DNA from: Porticoccaceae bacterium UBA4026
GTDB lineage: Bacteria; Pseudomonadota; Gammaproteobacteria; Pseudomonadales; Porticoccaceae
DNA: 55,708 nucleotides
Direction: 5' to 3'
Assembly: GCA_002382445.1 (NCBI GenBank)
Contig: DGAQ01000037.1
Location: 84,958 to 140,665 of the forward strand
Below, one piece after another: positions 44,161 through 53,745 of the stretch. Under the pieces are notes generated by a model. That model ran no database searches. It was not told where the DNA came from and saw nothing but the letters and a program-made list of their open reading frames with translations. A program made the position numbers and the translations under genes. The number at the start of each line of letters is the position of its first letter. The first letter of the stretch is position 1.

Positions 44161-45468
44161 ATGGTTAAGCAACAGATTCTCAACTGCGATATCGTGGATC
44201 TACTTCATGATGGCCGAGGCGTCGGCCGCATTAAGGGTAAAGCCTATTTTGTTGAGGGAGCGCTGCCCGGAGAATCGGTAGAGTTTCAGGTTACTAATGA
44301 AAAGCGTAATTACGCTGAAGGTCGTATTCGCAGTATCAGCCTAGCTTCAGAGCATAGAGTAGTGCCTGATTGTAAGCACTTTTTTCGCTGTGGAGGTTGT
44401 AGTTTGCAGCACCTTGAGCACCAACAACAAATCGAATTCAAACAAAATCAGGTGTTAAATAGTTTCGAGCGAGCAAACGTAAAGCCAGAGTCATTGCTAA
44501 GGCCGCTCAGTGGATCTCAATGGAGTTATCGGCGCCGGGCTCGGCTTGCTGTGCAAAGAGCCCGGGATGGCCAGTTTATAATTGGCTTCCGTAATTCTGG
44601 AAGTCGGCGAATTGAGCCAATTACCGAATGCCTAGTATTAGATAAGCCTTTAGCTGCGCTTTTGATTGTACTGCCGCAGTGGCTGAAATTATTGCCAGCG
44701 GATATTGCGATCTTTGAAATAGAGCTGGTTAGTGCAGATAATGCCATCGCAATCGCGTTAGAGGCGAGTCGCCGACTTAAAGATGATGAGCTTGCGGTTG
44801 TAGTAAAAGGTATTCAGTCTCTGGGTGAGACTGCTCTCCAGCTTTGGTGGAAAGTGGGCAAAAATGGCCATTTTCGCCGTTTAGATGGGGGGGCTGAGCA
44901 ACTCTATTTTAAGCTGTCTGGGAACCTTAAATTTTATTTTGAGCCAGGTCAGTTTATTCAAGTGAATGGCGATATTAATGCAAAAATGGTGGACCAAATG
45001 CTCCGGCTAGTGTCGCCTAGTCTTTCAGGTGTTGCAGTCGATTTATTTTGTGGAACGGGTAATCTTTCTCTGCCCTTGTCCAAGCAGTTTAAGCAGGTCA
45101 TTGGGGTTGAAGGGCTGGATGGTTTAGTAGTTGGCGCCGCAAAAAATGCGCTAGAAAATGAGATAACTAATACGCAATTTTTTACCGCCGACCTGACTAA
45201 GAAAAACAGCCTAAACCAAATCGAGGAAATACCCAAATTGCTAGATTTAGTCGTGCTTGATCCGCCACGTAGTGGTGCCCTAGATGTCATGCCTTGGGTT
45301 GCTGAGTCAGGGGCCAAACAGGTGATTTATATTTCTTGTCATCCATCGACCATGGCTAGAGATGCAAAGTATCTATTAGATGCGGGCTATACAATTAAAG
45401 ATCTTGGTGTGCTTGATATGTTCCCTCATACCGCCCATGTTGAGGCAATGGCATTGTTCGAGAAATAA
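44161..45468 (+). CDS. rlmD: 23S rRNA (uracil-1939-C5)-methyltransferase RlmD
   Basis: A 435-residue SAM-dependent enzyme. It has an N-terminal TRAM-like domain (DIVDLLHDGRGVGRI), four Fe-S cysteines (Cys71, Cys77, Cys80 in DCKHFFRCGGCS and Cys157), the SAM site VDLFCGTGNLSLPLS, DPPRSGA and the catalytic Cys393 in ISCHPSTMARD. It methylates U1939 of 23S rRNA. It is 122 bases upstream of glyA on the same strand. I saw nothing unusual in it. Confidence 0.95.
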   Translation: MVKQQILNCDIVDLLHDGRGVGRIKGKAYFVEGALPGESVEFQVTNEKRNYAEGRIRSISLASEHRVVPDCKHFFRCGGCSLQHLEHQQQIEFKQNQVLNSFERANVKPESLLRPLSGSQWSYRRRARLAVQRARDGQFIIGFRNSGSRRIEPITECLVLDKPLAALLIVLPQWLKLLPADIAIFEIELVSADNAIAIALEASRRLKDDELAVVVKGIQSLGETALQLWWKVGKNGHFRRLDGGAEQLYFKLSGNLKFYFEPGQFIQVNGDINAKMVDQMLRLVSPSLSGVAVDLFCGTGNLSLPLSKQFKQVIGVEGLDGLVVGAAKNALENEITNTQFFTADLTKKNSLNQIEEIPKLLDLVVLDPPRSGALDVMPWVAESGAKQVIYISCHPSTMARDAKYLLDAGYTIKDLGVLDMFPHTAHVEAMALFEK

Positions 45469-45590
45469 CTATTATGTAGGCTTTTTTTGAAGCTGGAAGT
45501 CGGTTTTGAGACTATAAGCTCTGTGTCATTTAATGTAAACTTCCTCAATTACTTAAAACTCGATTTAACTCCCTAGGAAACCTTTGAGCC

Positions 45591-46850
45591 ATGTTTGATA
45601 AAGATCATACAATTGAAAATATTGACCCTGAGTTATGGCAGGCCATTCAGCTTGAAGATCAGCGCCAAGAGCAGCATATCGAGCTAATTGCCTCTGAAAA
45701 TTACACTAGCCTTGCAGTGATGGAGGCTCAGGGTGGAAAGATGACCAATAAATATGCAGAAGGTTATCCCGGCAAGCGTTACTACGGAGGTTGTGAGTAC
45801 GTTGATGTGGCAGAGCAATTGGCTATTGACAGAGTCAAAAGTCTGTATGGCGCTGAATATGCCAACGTACAGCCACACTCAGGCTCGCAGGCTAACAGTG
45901 CTGTGTTCTTAGCACTGATAAAGGGGGGTGATACTGTGCTGGGGATGAGTCTGGCCGATGGAGGTCACCTTACGCATGGCGCAAAGCCTAATTTTTCTGG
46001 GAAGCTCTATAATCCCATTCAGTATGGGCTAAAAGCTGAAACAGGCTTGGTGGATTATGATCAAGTTGAAGCTTTGGCTGTTGAGCATAAGCCAGCTATG
46101 ATTATTGCGGGCTTTTCGGCCTATTCGGGCATTATGGATTGGGCCCGTTTTAGAGAAATTGCAGACAAGGTGGGCGCTTACCTGCTTGTTGATATGGCTC
46201 ACGTGTCTGGTTTGGTGGCTGCTGGCGTTTACCCAAGTCCGATACCTCATGCCCATGTCGTAACATCGACGACTCACAAGACATTACGCGGCCCTCGTGG
46301 CGGAATTATTTTGACCAATGATGCGGAGATTGCAAAGAAGTGTGACTCTGCAGTTTTCCCCGGTAGCCAAGGCGGCCCACTCTGTCATGTGATCGCAGCT
46401 AAGGCAGTTGCGTTTAAAGAAGCGGCTAGCGAAGATTTTGTAGTTTATCAAAAACAGGTTGTTAAGAATGCTAAGGCGATGGCCGCAACATTTATGGCGC
46501 GAGGTATCAATATCGTTTCTAATGGCACTGAAAATCACCTTATGCTGGTTAGTTTGATTGGTAAAGAATACACCGGAACTGACGCTGACCGTGCGATGGG
46601 GCAGGCATTTATTACCGTTAACAAAAATGCGGTTCCTAACGACCCTCGATCGCCGTTTGTAACCTCTGGTTTGCGGGTCGGCACTCCGGCGATTACGACT
46701 CGTGGCTTCGGTTTAGATGAAACAGTCCAGTTAACACATTGGATGTGCGACATTCTCGACAGTCTCGAAAACGGTACTTCTGAAACGGTGATTGCTGAGA
46801 CTAAACTGAAGGTTTTGGACATATGTCAGCGGTTCCCGGTTTATGGCTGA
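45591..46850 (+). CDS. glyA: Serine hydroxymethyltransferase
   Basis: A 419-residue PLP enzyme that interconverts serine and glycine with tetrahydrofolate. It has HIELIASENYTSLAVMEAQGG, PGKRYYGGCEYVD, the PLP Lys230 in STTHKTLRGPRGG and GTPAITTRGF. Standard length. It starts the run toward nrdR and riboflavin genes, an order common in gammaproteobacteria. A TATAAG at 45513-45518 might be its -10 box but its -35 is badly spaced. Confidence 0.97.
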   Translation: MFDKDHTIENIDPELWQAIQLEDQRQEQHIELIASENYTSLAVMEAQGGKMTNKYAEGYPGKRYYGGCEYVDVAEQLAIDRVKSLYGAEYANVQPHSGSQANSAVFLALIKGGDTVLGMSLADGGHLTHGAKPNFSGKLYNPIQYGLKAETGLVDYDQVEALAVEHKPAMIIAGFSAYSGIMDWARFREIADKVGAYLLVDMAHVSGLVAAGVYPSPIPHAHVVTSTTHKTLRGPRGGIILTNDAEIAKKCDSAVFPGSQGGPLCHVIAAKAVAFKEAASEDFVVYQKQVVKNAKAMAATFMARGINIVSNGTENHLMLVSLIGKEYTGTDADRAMGQAFITVNKNAVPNDPRSPFVTSGLRVGTPAITTRGFGLDETVQLTHWMCDILDSLENGTSETVIAETKLKVLDICQRFPVYG

Positions 46851-46910
46851 GCGTCTTAAAGGGTAGACTTTAGGTTAAAGGAGCCTTCCGTCAATGACTA
46901 GGTGACATCT

Positions 46911-47624
46911 ATGGCTGACCAATCTGTGTCAATCCGTTTGGCTGGCACCGCGGTTTTACTGCGAAATTCAGATAATGGAATAGAGGCCTTGCTGCTAAGG
47001 CGCAACGCTAAATTGGCATTTGCGGGCGGGGCCTGGGTCTTTCCTGGGGGCGCTATTGACAGTCATGAGTTGGAGGCTGCAGCTAGCAAGCATGAGGCTG
47101 CGATGGCCGCAACGGCGCGAGAGATTAAAGAAGAATGCGGTCTGAATGTACCCACCCAAGATTTGGTGCATTTTTGTAATTGGACCACTCCAGTGGGAGA
47201 AAAGCGGCGTTTCGCTACTTGGTTTTTTGTTGCGAAGGTGGGCGAAGGCTCGGGAAATGTCGTGATTGATAAGGGTGAAATCCATGAATCTCAATGGATT
47301 AAGCCTCAGCAAGCGATCAACTTACATCATAGTGGTGAGCTGACTATGATGCCGCCGACTTACCTATCGCTAAGCCTTTTGAGGCATTATGAGACTGCTG
47401 AGCTAGCTTGCTCCGCGCTTGCAGTGCGCAAGCCTTACGATGTGGCGCCCAGATTATGTCGTCTTCAAAATAAGATAGTTTGTCTTTATCCTGGCGATGC
47501 GGGTTATTCAGCGATAAATAGTGCTTTGCCAGGGCCGCGGCATCGGGCAGTATTTACCAGTCGAGGCCTAGTTTACGATCATTCGGGTGATGACGTTGGC
47601 CTGATGCCGATGGATCAGCCTTGA
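46911..47624 (+). CDS. NUDIX hydrolase (NUDT19-like)
   Basis: A 237-residue pyrophosphohydrolase. WVFPGGAIDSHELE and the box ending REIKEECGL give the NUDIX motif; the first Gly of the box is Ala here. It resembles the NUDT19/RP2-type group that acts on nucleotide or CoA pyrophosphates (inference). I start it at the ATG 46911 (AGGTG precedes) instead of the GTG at 46902. It lies between glyA and nrdR. Confidence 0.83.
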   Translation: MADQSVSIRLAGTAVLLRNSDNGIEALLLRRNAKLAFAGGAWVFPGGAIDSHELEAAASKHEAAMAATAREIKEECGLNVPTQDLVHFCNWTTPVGEKRRFATWFFVAKVGEGSGNVVIDKGEIHESQWIKPQQAINLHHSGELTMMPPTYLSLSLLRHYETAELACSALAVRKPYDVAPRLCRLQNKIVCLYPGDAGYSAINSALPGPRHRAVFTSRGLVYDHSGDDVGLMPMDQP

Positions 47625-47703
47625 TCTCATACAGACTAATATTACCCGTTGTTGTGTTAGAATAGCGCTCCATTTTTTGAGCTTCACTTTTACGAGCTTA
47701 GTT

Positions 47704-48180
47704 ATGTATTGTCCGTTTTGTAATGCTGATGACACCAAAGTTGTAGATTCACGATTAGTTGCTGAGGGCGGCCAAGTGCGTCGTCGTCGTGAGTGCGTAG
47801 ATTGCAGTGAGCGATTCACTACCTATGAGCTTGCTGAATTGGTAATGCCAAGAGTGATTAAAAGTGATGGCACGCGAGAGCCTTTTGATGAAGAAAAGCT
47901 GAGAGCTGGGTTGCAGCGTGCTTTAGAAAAGCGACCCGTTTCAATTGAGCAAATCGAAATTGCTCTATCTCAAATAAAACATTTCCTCCAGGTCACTGGT
48001 GAGCGAGAAATTGACTCTCGAATTATTGGTGAAGAAGTTATGGCTCAGCTTCATGAGTTAGATGAAGTAGCCTATATTCGTTTTGCCTCCGTGTATCGAA
48101 GCTTTCAGGACTTAAGTGAATTCCAAGATGAGCTCAATCGTTTGAAAAGCAAAAAACCTGCTCTGGATGAAGAACAGTGA
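47704..48180 (+). CDS. nrdR: Transcriptional repressor NrdR
   Basis: A 158-residue repressor of ribonucleotide reductase genes. The zinc ribbon uses Cys3, Cys6, Cys31 and Cys34 (MYCPFC ... ECVDC), followed by the ATP-cone domain (VIKSDGTREPFDEEKLRAGL). The start at 47704 matches the family; an upstream start adds 9 extra residues. It overlaps ribD by 4 bases. Confidence 0.96.
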   Translation: MYCPFCNADDTKVVDSRLVAEGGQVRRRRECVDCSERFTTYELAELVMPRVIKSDGTREPFDEEKLRAGLQRALEKRPVSIEQIEIALSQIKHFLQVTGEREIDSRIIGEEVMAQLHELDEVAYIRFASVYRSFQDLSEFQDELNRLKSKKPALDEEQ

Positions 48181-49298
48181 GTTTTTCTATAGTTGACCGT
48201 AAAATGATGTCTAGAGCTCTGGCCTTAGCTGCCAAAGGGCGCTATACCACGTCTCCCAATCCGACTGTTGGCTGCGTGATTGCCTTCGGTGACGATATCG
48301 TTGGAGAGGGCTTTACTCGACCATTTGGTGGCAATCATGCTGAGATTGAAGCGCTTAATCAGGTGTCTGAAGCTACAAATAGCTGCGTTTATGTGACGTT
48401 GGAACCTTGCAGTCATGAGGGTAGGACGGGGCCCTGCACCACAGCATTAATTAAAGCCGGGGTATCAAGAGTTGTTATTGCCTGTGAGGACCCCAATCCT
48501 CTCGTTGCGGGCTCGGGTATTAAATTATTGCAAGAAGCGGGCATAGAAGTTGAGTGCGGGTTGCTAGAAGATCAGGCTCGAGAGTTAAATAAGGGTTTTA
48601 TAAAACGTCATGAGCATGGCTTGCCTTGGGTGTTAATTAAGATGGCGGCAAGTATGGATGGCCGTACAGCCATGGCTAGCGGTCAGAGTCAGTGGGTGAC
48701 TACTCCGGCATCTCGAAAAGATGTGCAGCGATTACGCGCCGGAAGTTGTGCGATCATTACGGGCATAGGCACCCAGTTAATGGACGACCCTTCGTTAACA
48801 GTGAAAATCACTGGCGAAGAACTGGGCGTGTATGACCCCTTGATTCAGCCGTTACGAGTCGTTGTTGACAGTCAGCTACAGATGCAAGCCAGTGCGCGCA
48901 TGCTAGTCCAGCCGGGCAAGACACTGATTGCAACCTTGGGCGGAGACAGTCAACGGCAGAAGGCCCAGGCACTGATTGATGCTGGAGCAGACGTTGTATT
49001 TTTGCCGGCCAATGGACATCATATCGACCTGCAGGCATTGTTAGTTGAGTTAGCCGCCCGCAACTGTAATCGGGTAATGGTTGAGGCTGGTGCCGGCTTA
49101 GCTGGGGCTTTCATAGCCGAGGGATTATTGGACGAATTAGTGTGCTACTGGGCGCCCAAATTATTTGGTAGCGATGCACGACCTATGTTTGATTTGGCGA
49201 TTAATACGATTGACGCTCATCTCGCATTGTCGATCAAAGATATTAGGCAAATTGGCGAAGACCTTCGTATTACTCTATACCCAGATAAAGATTACTAA
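48177..49298 (+). CDS. ribD: Bifunctional diaminohydroxyphosphoribosylaminopyrimidine deaminase / reductase RibD
   Basis: A 373-residue riboflavin enzyme that starts with GTG overlapping the nrdR stop (GTGA). The deaminase half has zinc ligands His54 (HAE), Cys78 (PCSHEGRTGPC) and Cys87, and the reductase half begins near LPWVLIKMAASMDGRTA. Carries out the second and third steps from GTP toward riboflavin. A later ATG at 48204 is an alternative start. Confidence 0.96.
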   Translation: MSFSIVDRKMMSRALALAAKGRYTTSPNPTVGCVIAFGDDIVGEGFTRPFGGNHAEIEALNQVSEATNSCVYVTLEPCSHEGRTGPCTTALIKAGVSRVVIACEDPNPLVAGSGIKLLQEAGIEVECGLLEDQARELNKGFIKRHEHGLPWVLIKMAASMDGRTAMASGQSQWVTTPASRKDVQRLRAGSCAIITGIGTQLMDDPSLTVKITGEELGVYDPLIQPLRVVVDSQLQMQASARMLVQPGKTLIATLGGDSQRQKAQALIDAGADVVFLPANGHHIDLQALLVELAARNCNRVMVEAGAGLAGAFIAEGLLDELVCYWAPKLFGSDARPMFDLAINTIDAHLALSIKDIRQIGEDLRITLYPDKDY

Positions 49299-49358
49299 GG
49301 TTGATTGCATGTTCGGTGCCATGGCGGAATTTAAAATTTACAGTTGGGACGAAAAGTT

Positions 49359-49973
49359 ATGTTTACAGGAATTATTACTGCTGTTGGTGAAGTCACAGCC
49401 TTAGAGCCTCGCGGTGGCGATGTCCGGCTGACTATTAATACGGGTGATTTAAACTTAGGTGATGTTGGGTTGGGCGATAGTATCGCTTGCAGTGGCGCCT
49501 GCCTTACTGCCGTTGAGTTAACGGGTGAGGGATTCGTTGCTGACGTGTCTGTCGAGACCTTAAGCTTAACCACCATTAGTGGTTGGGGTGTCGGCACTCA
49601 AGTTAATCTTGAAAAAGCCATGCTCGCTAGCGATCGGTTTGGTGGACACATAGTATCTGGCCATGTTGACGGGCTTGGCGAAGTGACTGCTTTTTATGAG
49701 GATGCCCGTTCCTGGAGACTAAGGATTCGCGCCCCACGTGAACTTGCCAAATATATTGCTCAAAAGGGATCAATTACCGTCGATGGCACAAGCTTGACAG
49801 TCAATAATGTCGATGGCTCGGAATTTGAACTAAACATTATTCCTCAAACGTTGACTCACACGGTGATTGGGCAGTACAAAGTTGGCGATGAAGTGAATCT
49901 TGAAATTGATTTGGTTGCTCGATATTTAGAGCGTTTGTTACTTGGTGATGAAGCTGCTGACAGTAGTCGGTAA
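49359..49973 (+). CDS. ribE: Riboflavin synthase alpha chain RibE
   Basis: A 204-residue enzyme of two similar lumazine-binding halves. It starts MFTGIITAVGEV, the usual N terminus; the halves have SIACSGACLTAVEL and SITVDGTSLTVNNVD. It makes riboflavin from two lumazines. The ATG at 49359 fits the family; an in-frame GTG lies 15 bases upstream. There is no FMN riboswitch in front of it. Confidence 0.96.
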   Translation: MFTGIITAVGEVTALEPRGGDVRLTINTGDLNLGDVGLGDSIACSGACLTAVELTGEGFVADVSVETLSLTTISGWGVGTQVNLEKAMLASDRFGGHIVSGHVDGLGEVTAFYEDARSWRLRIRAPRELAKYIAQKGSITVDGTSLTVNNVDGSEFELNIIPQTLTHTVIGQYKVGDEVNLEIDLVARYLERLLLGDEAADSSR

Positions 49974-49999
49974 GATATAAAATGGAAGAGATAACAGTC

Positions 50000-51118
50000 A
50001 TGGCGTTGAACACTGTAGAAGAGTTATTAGAAGATATCCGTCAAGGTAAGATGGTTATTCTAATGGATGACGAAGATCGAGAGAACGAGGGTGACTTGGT
50101 TATGGCTGCACCAATGGTGCGCCCGCAAGATATTAACTTCATGGCCACCTATGCTCGTGGACTGATCTGTCTGACCCTAGACGAACAACGCTGTAAGCAG
50201 CTTAATCTGGCGATGATGGTTAACCATGGTAGCAATGCCTCAGGTTATGGGACACCTTTTACGCTTTCTATTGAAGCGGCGGAGGGAGTGACCACCGGAA
50301 TCTCTGCGGCCGACCGAGCACGAACTGTCCAAGCCGCTGTAGCCAGTAATGCTAAACCAAATGATATTGTTCAGCCGGGTCATATTTTCCCCCTTAAAGC
50401 TCAGCCAGGAGGAGTCTTGAGCCGAGCGGGTCACACTGAAGCGGGCTGTGATTTAGCGAGAATTGCAGGTTTTGAGCCTGCCGCAGTGATTGTAGAGATT
50501 ATGAATGAAGATGGCACGATGGCAAGACGCGATGATCTTGAAAAATTTGCCGTAAAACATCAGCTTAAAATTGGCACTATTGCAGATTTGATTCACTATC
50601 GTTTGGTGACCGAGAAAACTACCCAATGCATTAATGAGCGCACTGTGACAACGCATTATGGTGAATTTATATTAAAGACCTATCTGGATAATGCTCGTAA
50701 CAAAAAGCATTTTGCGCTAGTGATGGGAGATGTTAGTACAGGTGAACCTCCGCTGGTACGGGTTCATATTAATCGTTCTGCAAGAGATATTTTAGCACTT
50801 GAGTCGGGGGGGGAATTTAAATCGTGGTCTTTCCATCGTGCTCTAGAGCGTGTTGCTAAAGAAGGGCGTGGCGCTGTGGTCTTAGTCTATCATCCTGAAA
50901 CTGCAGAGGAGGTGGACGCCAATATTGATATGATTGTTAACCCTAGTATTGGCGCCTCTCAGTCGGCAAGTGACGTTGTTTACCAGCAAGTAGGCACTGG
51001 TTCACAAATTTTGATGGATTTGGGGGTACATAAAATGCGTCTAATGAGCGCGCCATTTAAGTTTAGCGCAATCTCTGGGTTTGATCTTGAGGTTGTGGAA
51101 TACGTTAATTGCGATTAA
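50000..51118 (+). CDS. ribB: 3,4-dihydroxy-2-butanone-4-phosphate synthase with degenerate GTP cyclohydrolase-like domain (RibBX type)
   Basis: A 372-residue protein. The N-terminal RibB domain has MVILMDDEDRENEGDLVMAA and HTEAGCDLARI, with all catalytic acids. The C-terminal domain resembles GTP cyclohydrolase II but lacks the three zinc Cys and the GDVFGSLRCDCG-type loop of true RibA, so it is the RibBX architecture known in Shewanella and relatives, without cyclohydrolase activity. GGAAGAG lies before the ATG at 50000. A separate ribA must exist elsewhere. Confidence 0.92.
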   Translation: MALNTVEELLEDIRQGKMVILMDDEDRENEGDLVMAAPMVRPQDINFMATYARGLICLTLDEQRCKQLNLAMMVNHGSNASGYGTPFTLSIEAAEGVTTGISAADRARTVQAAVASNAKPNDIVQPGHIFPLKAQPGGVLSRAGHTEAGCDLARIAGFEPAAVIVEIMNEDGTMARRDDLEKFAVKHQLKIGTIADLIHYRLVTEKTTQCINERTVTTHYGEFILKTYLDNARNKKHFALVMGDVSTGEPPLVRVHINRSARDILALESGGEFKSWSFHRALERVAKEGRGAVVLVYHPETAEEVDANIDMIVNPSIGASQSASDVVYQQVGTGSQILMDLGVHKMRLMSAPFKFSAISGFDLEVVEYVNCD

Positions 51119-51169
51119 TGTCCCGACCCCGATTAATAGTGAAAATTTAAAAGAGAGTAGGAATCATAG

Positions 51170-51652
51170 ATGGGTGAATACAGGCCAGAAGAAGGCAGTT
51201 TTGACGTTGGCGCGGTGCGCATTGCAGTTGTTGCAGCACGCTGGAATTCAGAGGTTACCGATGGGTTAGTCGCGGGGGCTGTTCGTGCGCTCAGCCGTCA
51301 CGGTATTAGTGATAGTGCTCTTAAGGTATTTCGAGTCCCGGGCGCTTTTGAGCTACCCTTAGCAAGCCAGAGAGCTGCCAGAACAGGACGTTTCGACGCG
51401 GTTATTGCTCTGGGTTGTGTAATCCGCGGTGATACACCCCACTTTGACTATGTTTGCTCAGAGACGACTCGCGGGATTGGAGAAGTTGGATTAAGAGAGA
51501 ACTTGCCCGTGGGTTTTGGGTTACTGACCACCGATACCCTAGAGCAGTCATTGGAGCGTTCAGGAGACAATGCTGAGAATAAAGGCGAAGAGGCTGCTTT
51601 GACCGTCCTTGAAATGTTGACAATGTTTGACCAGATGGACGGTGACGCATAG
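51170..51652 (+). CDS. ribH: 6,7-dimethyl-8-ribityllumazine synthase
   Basis: A 160-residue lumazine synthase. It has VVAARWNSEVTDGLV, VPGAFELPLA and ALGCVIRGDTPHFDYV with the catalytic His, then TTDTLEQSLERSG. It condenses the RibA/D product with the RibB product. Its stop is next to the ATG of nusB. Confidence 0.97.
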   Translation: MGEYRPEEGSFDVGAVRIAVVAARWNSEVTDGLVAGAVRALSRHGISDSALKVFRVPGAFELPLASQRAARTGRFDAVIALGCVIRGDTPHFDYVCSETTRGIGEVGLRENLPVGFGLLTTDTLEQSLERSGDNAENKGEEAALTVLEMLTMFDQMDGDA

Positions 51653-52093
51653 ATGTCTAAATCGAGAGAGAGACAAAGAGCACGGCGAATGGTTGTCCAG
51701 GCGCTTTACTCATGGGATGTTGGCGGTACTGACTTGGTCACTATAGAGGCTCAATTTCATGCTGACCATAACATGACTAAAGTTGATGGCAAACTATTCC
51801 ATACTATATTGTTTGGCGTGCCTAAAAACTTGGCTGAGGTTGAAGGTGCATTTGAGCCGCATCTTGATCGTGAAAATAAACAGTTGGATCCAATTTCACG
51901 TGCTGTTTTACGGTTATCTACTTATGAGATGCTTTACAGTATCGAGGTGCCCTATAAAGTAGTCATAAACGAAGGTGTCAACCTGGCAAAAACCTTTGGC
52001 CCGACTGATGCTTTTAAATTTATTAATGGTGTCCTTGATCGTGTTGCTATGGAGCTTCGCGCCATTGAAGTTAAAGCTAATAAAGCCATTTAA
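51653..52093 (+). CDS. nusB: Transcription antitermination protein NusB
   Basis: A 146-residue all-helical protein; it starts with RERQRARRMVVQALYSWDVGG and has VVINEGVNLAKTFGPTDAFKFINGVLD, the conserved end. It helps rRNA antitermination with NusE. It begins right after the ribH stop. Confidence 0.96.
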   Translation: MSKSRERQRARRMVVQALYSWDVGGTDLVTIEAQFHADHNMTKVDGKLFHTILFGVPKNLAEVEGAFEPHLDRENKQLDPISRAVLRLSTYEMLYSIEVPYKVVINEGVNLAKTFGPTDAFKFINGVLDRVAMELRAIEVKANKAI

Positions 52094-52102
52094 AGACCGG
52101 CG

Positions 52103-53125
52103 ATGGAGATGAATACTCTGACTCAAAAAACATCTTTACGGCTTGGCGAATTTGATATTATCGCAGCCTATTTTAAAGATCTTACAGATCAAGATGGTGT
52201 TGCCTTAGGTATTGGAGATGATGCTGCAATTATAGATCTATCCCTTCAATCTAAAATTCAGCTGGTAGTTGCCAGTGATACTTTGGTTGATGGGGTCCAC
52301 TTTCCTAGCGACGCCAGCGCTTATCAAATCGCTCAACGAGCGCTTTGCGTTAATTTGAGTGATATGGCGGCGATGGCAGCCACCCCCCGATGGTTCACCC
52401 TAGCGTTGACATTGCCTAAGGAGAAAGCAAATCGGCAATGGCTAAAAGATTTTAGCATGGGGCTGGCAGAGGTCGCGCTAGAGTATAACTGCGCTTTAAT
52501 CGGCGGAGATACAACCGCTGGACCCTTATCTATTACCATAACTATGCTGGGAGAGGTGCCTGTAGGGGCGGGCCTTGCGCGCAGTGGCGCTACTGCTGGT
52601 GACGGTGTTTACGTGACGGGTTTTCTGGGTGATGGAGCTGCTGGATTATTGGCTATTACCAAAGTAGATTCCTTTAGAAATAAACCTAAAATCATAAGTG
52701 AGCGCTTACTTAGTTTATTTTATAAGCCTCTCCCGCAAATTATTACAGCGCTAAAAATACGCCATTTGGCCTCTGCCTGTATCGACATCTCTGACGGCCT
52801 AGTCGCTGACTTAGGTCATATTTGCAGATCCAGTGGTGTTGCAGCATCCGTAGACACAGCTATGTTACCCATACATCCAGATTTACGAGAGAATTTCCAA
52901 GACCAGTGCCATGGATGGGCTTTATTTGGTGGAGATGACTATCAACTTTGCTTTACAGTCCCGCCAGCGGATCTTTCGATTATTGATGATTGGATTTATC
53001 AGGGAGAATTAGATGCCACAAGAATAGGCGTTATAGTATCCTCTAGTGACAATAATCCAGCCGTCTTGATAGATGGCTTTAAGTCACTTGAGAGACTAAG
53101 AGGCTTTGATCATTTCATCCCATAA
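52103..53125 (+). CDS. thiL: Thiamine-monophosphate kinase
   Basis: A 340-residue ATP-dependent kinase. It has RLGEFDIIAAYF, GIGDDAAIID, VDGVHF, ALCVNLSDMAAMAATPRWF, GGDTTAGP and, later, CIDISDGLVADLGHI, the ThiL pattern with metal-binding Asps. It makes thiamine pyrophosphate. It overlaps pgpA by 20 bases. Confidence 0.96.
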   Translation: MEMNTLTQKTSLRLGEFDIIAAYFKDLTDQDGVALGIGDDAAIIDLSLQSKIQLVVASDTLVDGVHFPSDASAYQIAQRALCVNLSDMAAMAATPRWFTLALTLPKEKANRQWLKDFSMGLAEVALEYNCALIGGDTTAGPLSITITMLGEVPVGAGLARSGATAGDGVYVTGFLGDGAAGLLAITKVDSFRNKPKIISERLLSLFYKPLPQIITALKIRHLASACIDISDGLVADLGHICRSSGVAASVDTAMLPIHPDLRENFQDQCHGWALFGGDDYQLCFTVPPADLSIIDDWIYQGELDATRIGVIVSSSDNNPAVLIDGFKSLERLRGFDHFIP

Positions 53126-53600
53126 CCCGACATTTAAAGAGCTACTTAAATCGCCTGTCCTACTTTTGGCATTTGGCTTTGGTAGTGGCCTGTCTTCTAA
53201 GGCGCCTGGTACAGTTGGCTCTTTATTAGGATTGGTGCTTTGGTTATTTTTGGTGAAGCTATCCCTGCCATTTTACTTATTATTTGTGGCTATCTGTGCA
53301 TTGGTTGGCGTCTATATTTGTGGTGCAGCGGCTAAACGATTGGACGTACATGATCACGGCGGGATAGTGTGGGACGAGTTTGTTGGTCTTTGGATTGGGA
53401 TGGCTGGGCTGCCCGTTTCATGGGCATCACTTTTATTAGGCTTTGTTTTATTTAGGTTATTTGATATTTGGAAGCCTTGGCCGATTAGGTGGATAGACAA
53501 AAATATTTCCGGCGGACTTGGCATCATGCTTGATGACATAGCTGCTGGTGTAGCAACCGCGGGCAGCATTGCCTTACTAAATCTATTCAGATGGATATGA
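53106..53600 (+). CDS. pgpA: Phosphatidylglycerophosphatase A
   Basis: A 164-residue inner-membrane phosphatase. Conserved runs: FGFGSGLSSKAPGTVGSL, DHGGIVWDEFVGLWI and LFRLFDIWKPWPI. The start appears to be a TTG at 53106, inside thiL, because no ATG lies near the family start. It makes phosphatidylglycerol. Confidence 0.93.
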   Translation: MIISSHNPTFKELLKSPVLLLAFGFGSGLSSKAPGTVGSLLGLVLWLFLVKLSLPFYLLFVAICALVGVYICGAAAKRLDVHDHGGIVWDEFVGLWIGMAGLPVSWASLLLGFVLFRLFDIWKPWPIRWIDKNISGGLGIMLDDIAAGVATAGSIALLNLFRWI

Positions 53601-53745
53601 AGATGGGGTATTACCTAGACTCGTTGTGTCGTCTTCTTAAGCATTAATAACGTAATCTTTAGGTGGAATGAATCTCAATTACTCTTTATAGCGTCTTACT
53701 ATGACGCATGTATTGGATGTTAAGTTAGTGTTAAGGAATCAGTTA

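Noticed and set aside
45487..45518. TTGAAG and TATAAG as a glyA promoter
   Set aside because: Spacing of 20 bases is too long for a standard promoter.
49299..49358. FMN riboswitch before ribE
   Set aside because: Only 60 bases are available and none of the conserved riboswitch segments is seen.
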